Shown in pieces: positions 14,126 to 14,241 of a stretch of DNA of 14,241 nt (positions are counted from its first letter, which is position 1; each line of letters begins with the position of its first letter). The stretch is taken from NCBI GenBank assembly GCA_023229795.1, contig JALNYP010000082.1, forward strand, positions 1 through 14,241, read 5' to 3'. The notes below the pieces were generated by a model that was not told where the DNA came from, did no database searches, and saw only the letters and a program-made list of their open reading frames with translations. Both the position numbers and the translations under genes were made by a program. Source of the stretch: Syntrophobacterales bacterium. Lineage in GTDB: Bacteria; Desulfobacterota; Desulfobaccia; Desulfobaccales; 0-14-0-80-60-11.

Positions 14126-14241
14126 ATCGGAGAGCTTAGCTGGTTCTCATCCAGAAAGGATATCTGGCTGAAATAATTTAATAAAGGGTAATTTTTCAAT
14201 CACGTTTTAACTCGGAAAGTGTTATCTTAGGTGAAGTAACA

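Noticed and set aside
1..14241. CRISPR arrays, tRNA or rRNA genes
   Set aside because: I saw no regularly spaced repeats, no cloverleaf with a TTCGANNC-type arm and no rRNA-like stretch; nearly all of the window is accounted for by protein genes.

Overview
The window is a GC-rich, densely coded bacterial chromosome segment from a Gram-negative organism. Two genes encode an outer-membrane TolC-type channel and its periplasmic adaptor. The mix of families (WcaF/WcaI/WcaJ-type exopolysaccharide genes, a DUF4070-type radical SAM protein, a serine palmitoyltransferase-like enzyme) would suit a Desulfobacterota/deltaproteobacterial lineage, but that placement is an impression from family resemblance, not a demonstrated fact.

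Layout. (1) Positions 1-110 hold the first codons of a gene running off the left edge on the minus strand, with its promoter and a hairpin over its ribosome binding site; the N-terminus looks like an IS630-family transposase. (2) Positions 183-3510 (+ strand) are an exopolysaccharide cassette: a WcaF-like acetyltransferase, a WcaI-like GT4 glycosyltransferase that appears to start at TTG, and a WcaJ-like undecaprenyl-phosphate sugar phosphotransferase. (3) Positions 3549-13617 (- strand) are eight tightly packed genes that look like one operon, read right to left: serine palmitoyltransferase-like PLP enzyme, MacB/FtsX-type permease, LolD/MacB-type ATPase, TolC-type channel, HlyD-type adaptor, GNAT-fold acyltransferase-like protein, polytopic GT-C-like membrane protein, and a B12-binding-type radical SAM protein. 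Every junction is under 40 nt, and three are overlaps. (4) Positions 13618-14241 hold the operon's regulatory region (two promoter candidates and a 24-bp dyad), then a GC-rich stretch with no convincing gene (a possible remnant on the minus strand and an inverted repeat), then an AT-rich edge from about 14126 in which I see nothing assignable.

How the genes may work together. The PLP enzyme resembles bacterial serine palmitoyltransferases more than biotin or threonine-pathway relatives. A serine palmitoyltransferase makes the 3-keto long-chain base of sphingolipids; a GNAT-fold protein could N-acylate that base; the GT-C-like and radical SAM proteins could add a sugar and modify the chain; and the permease, ATPase, adaptor and channel form a complete envelope-spanning export machine. 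I therefore propose that the operon makes and exports a sphingolipid-like or other long-chain amino lipid. This is inference from family assignments and operon structure. No ketoreductase and no acyl carrier protein are in the window. The convergent exopolysaccharide cassette may be a separate unit.
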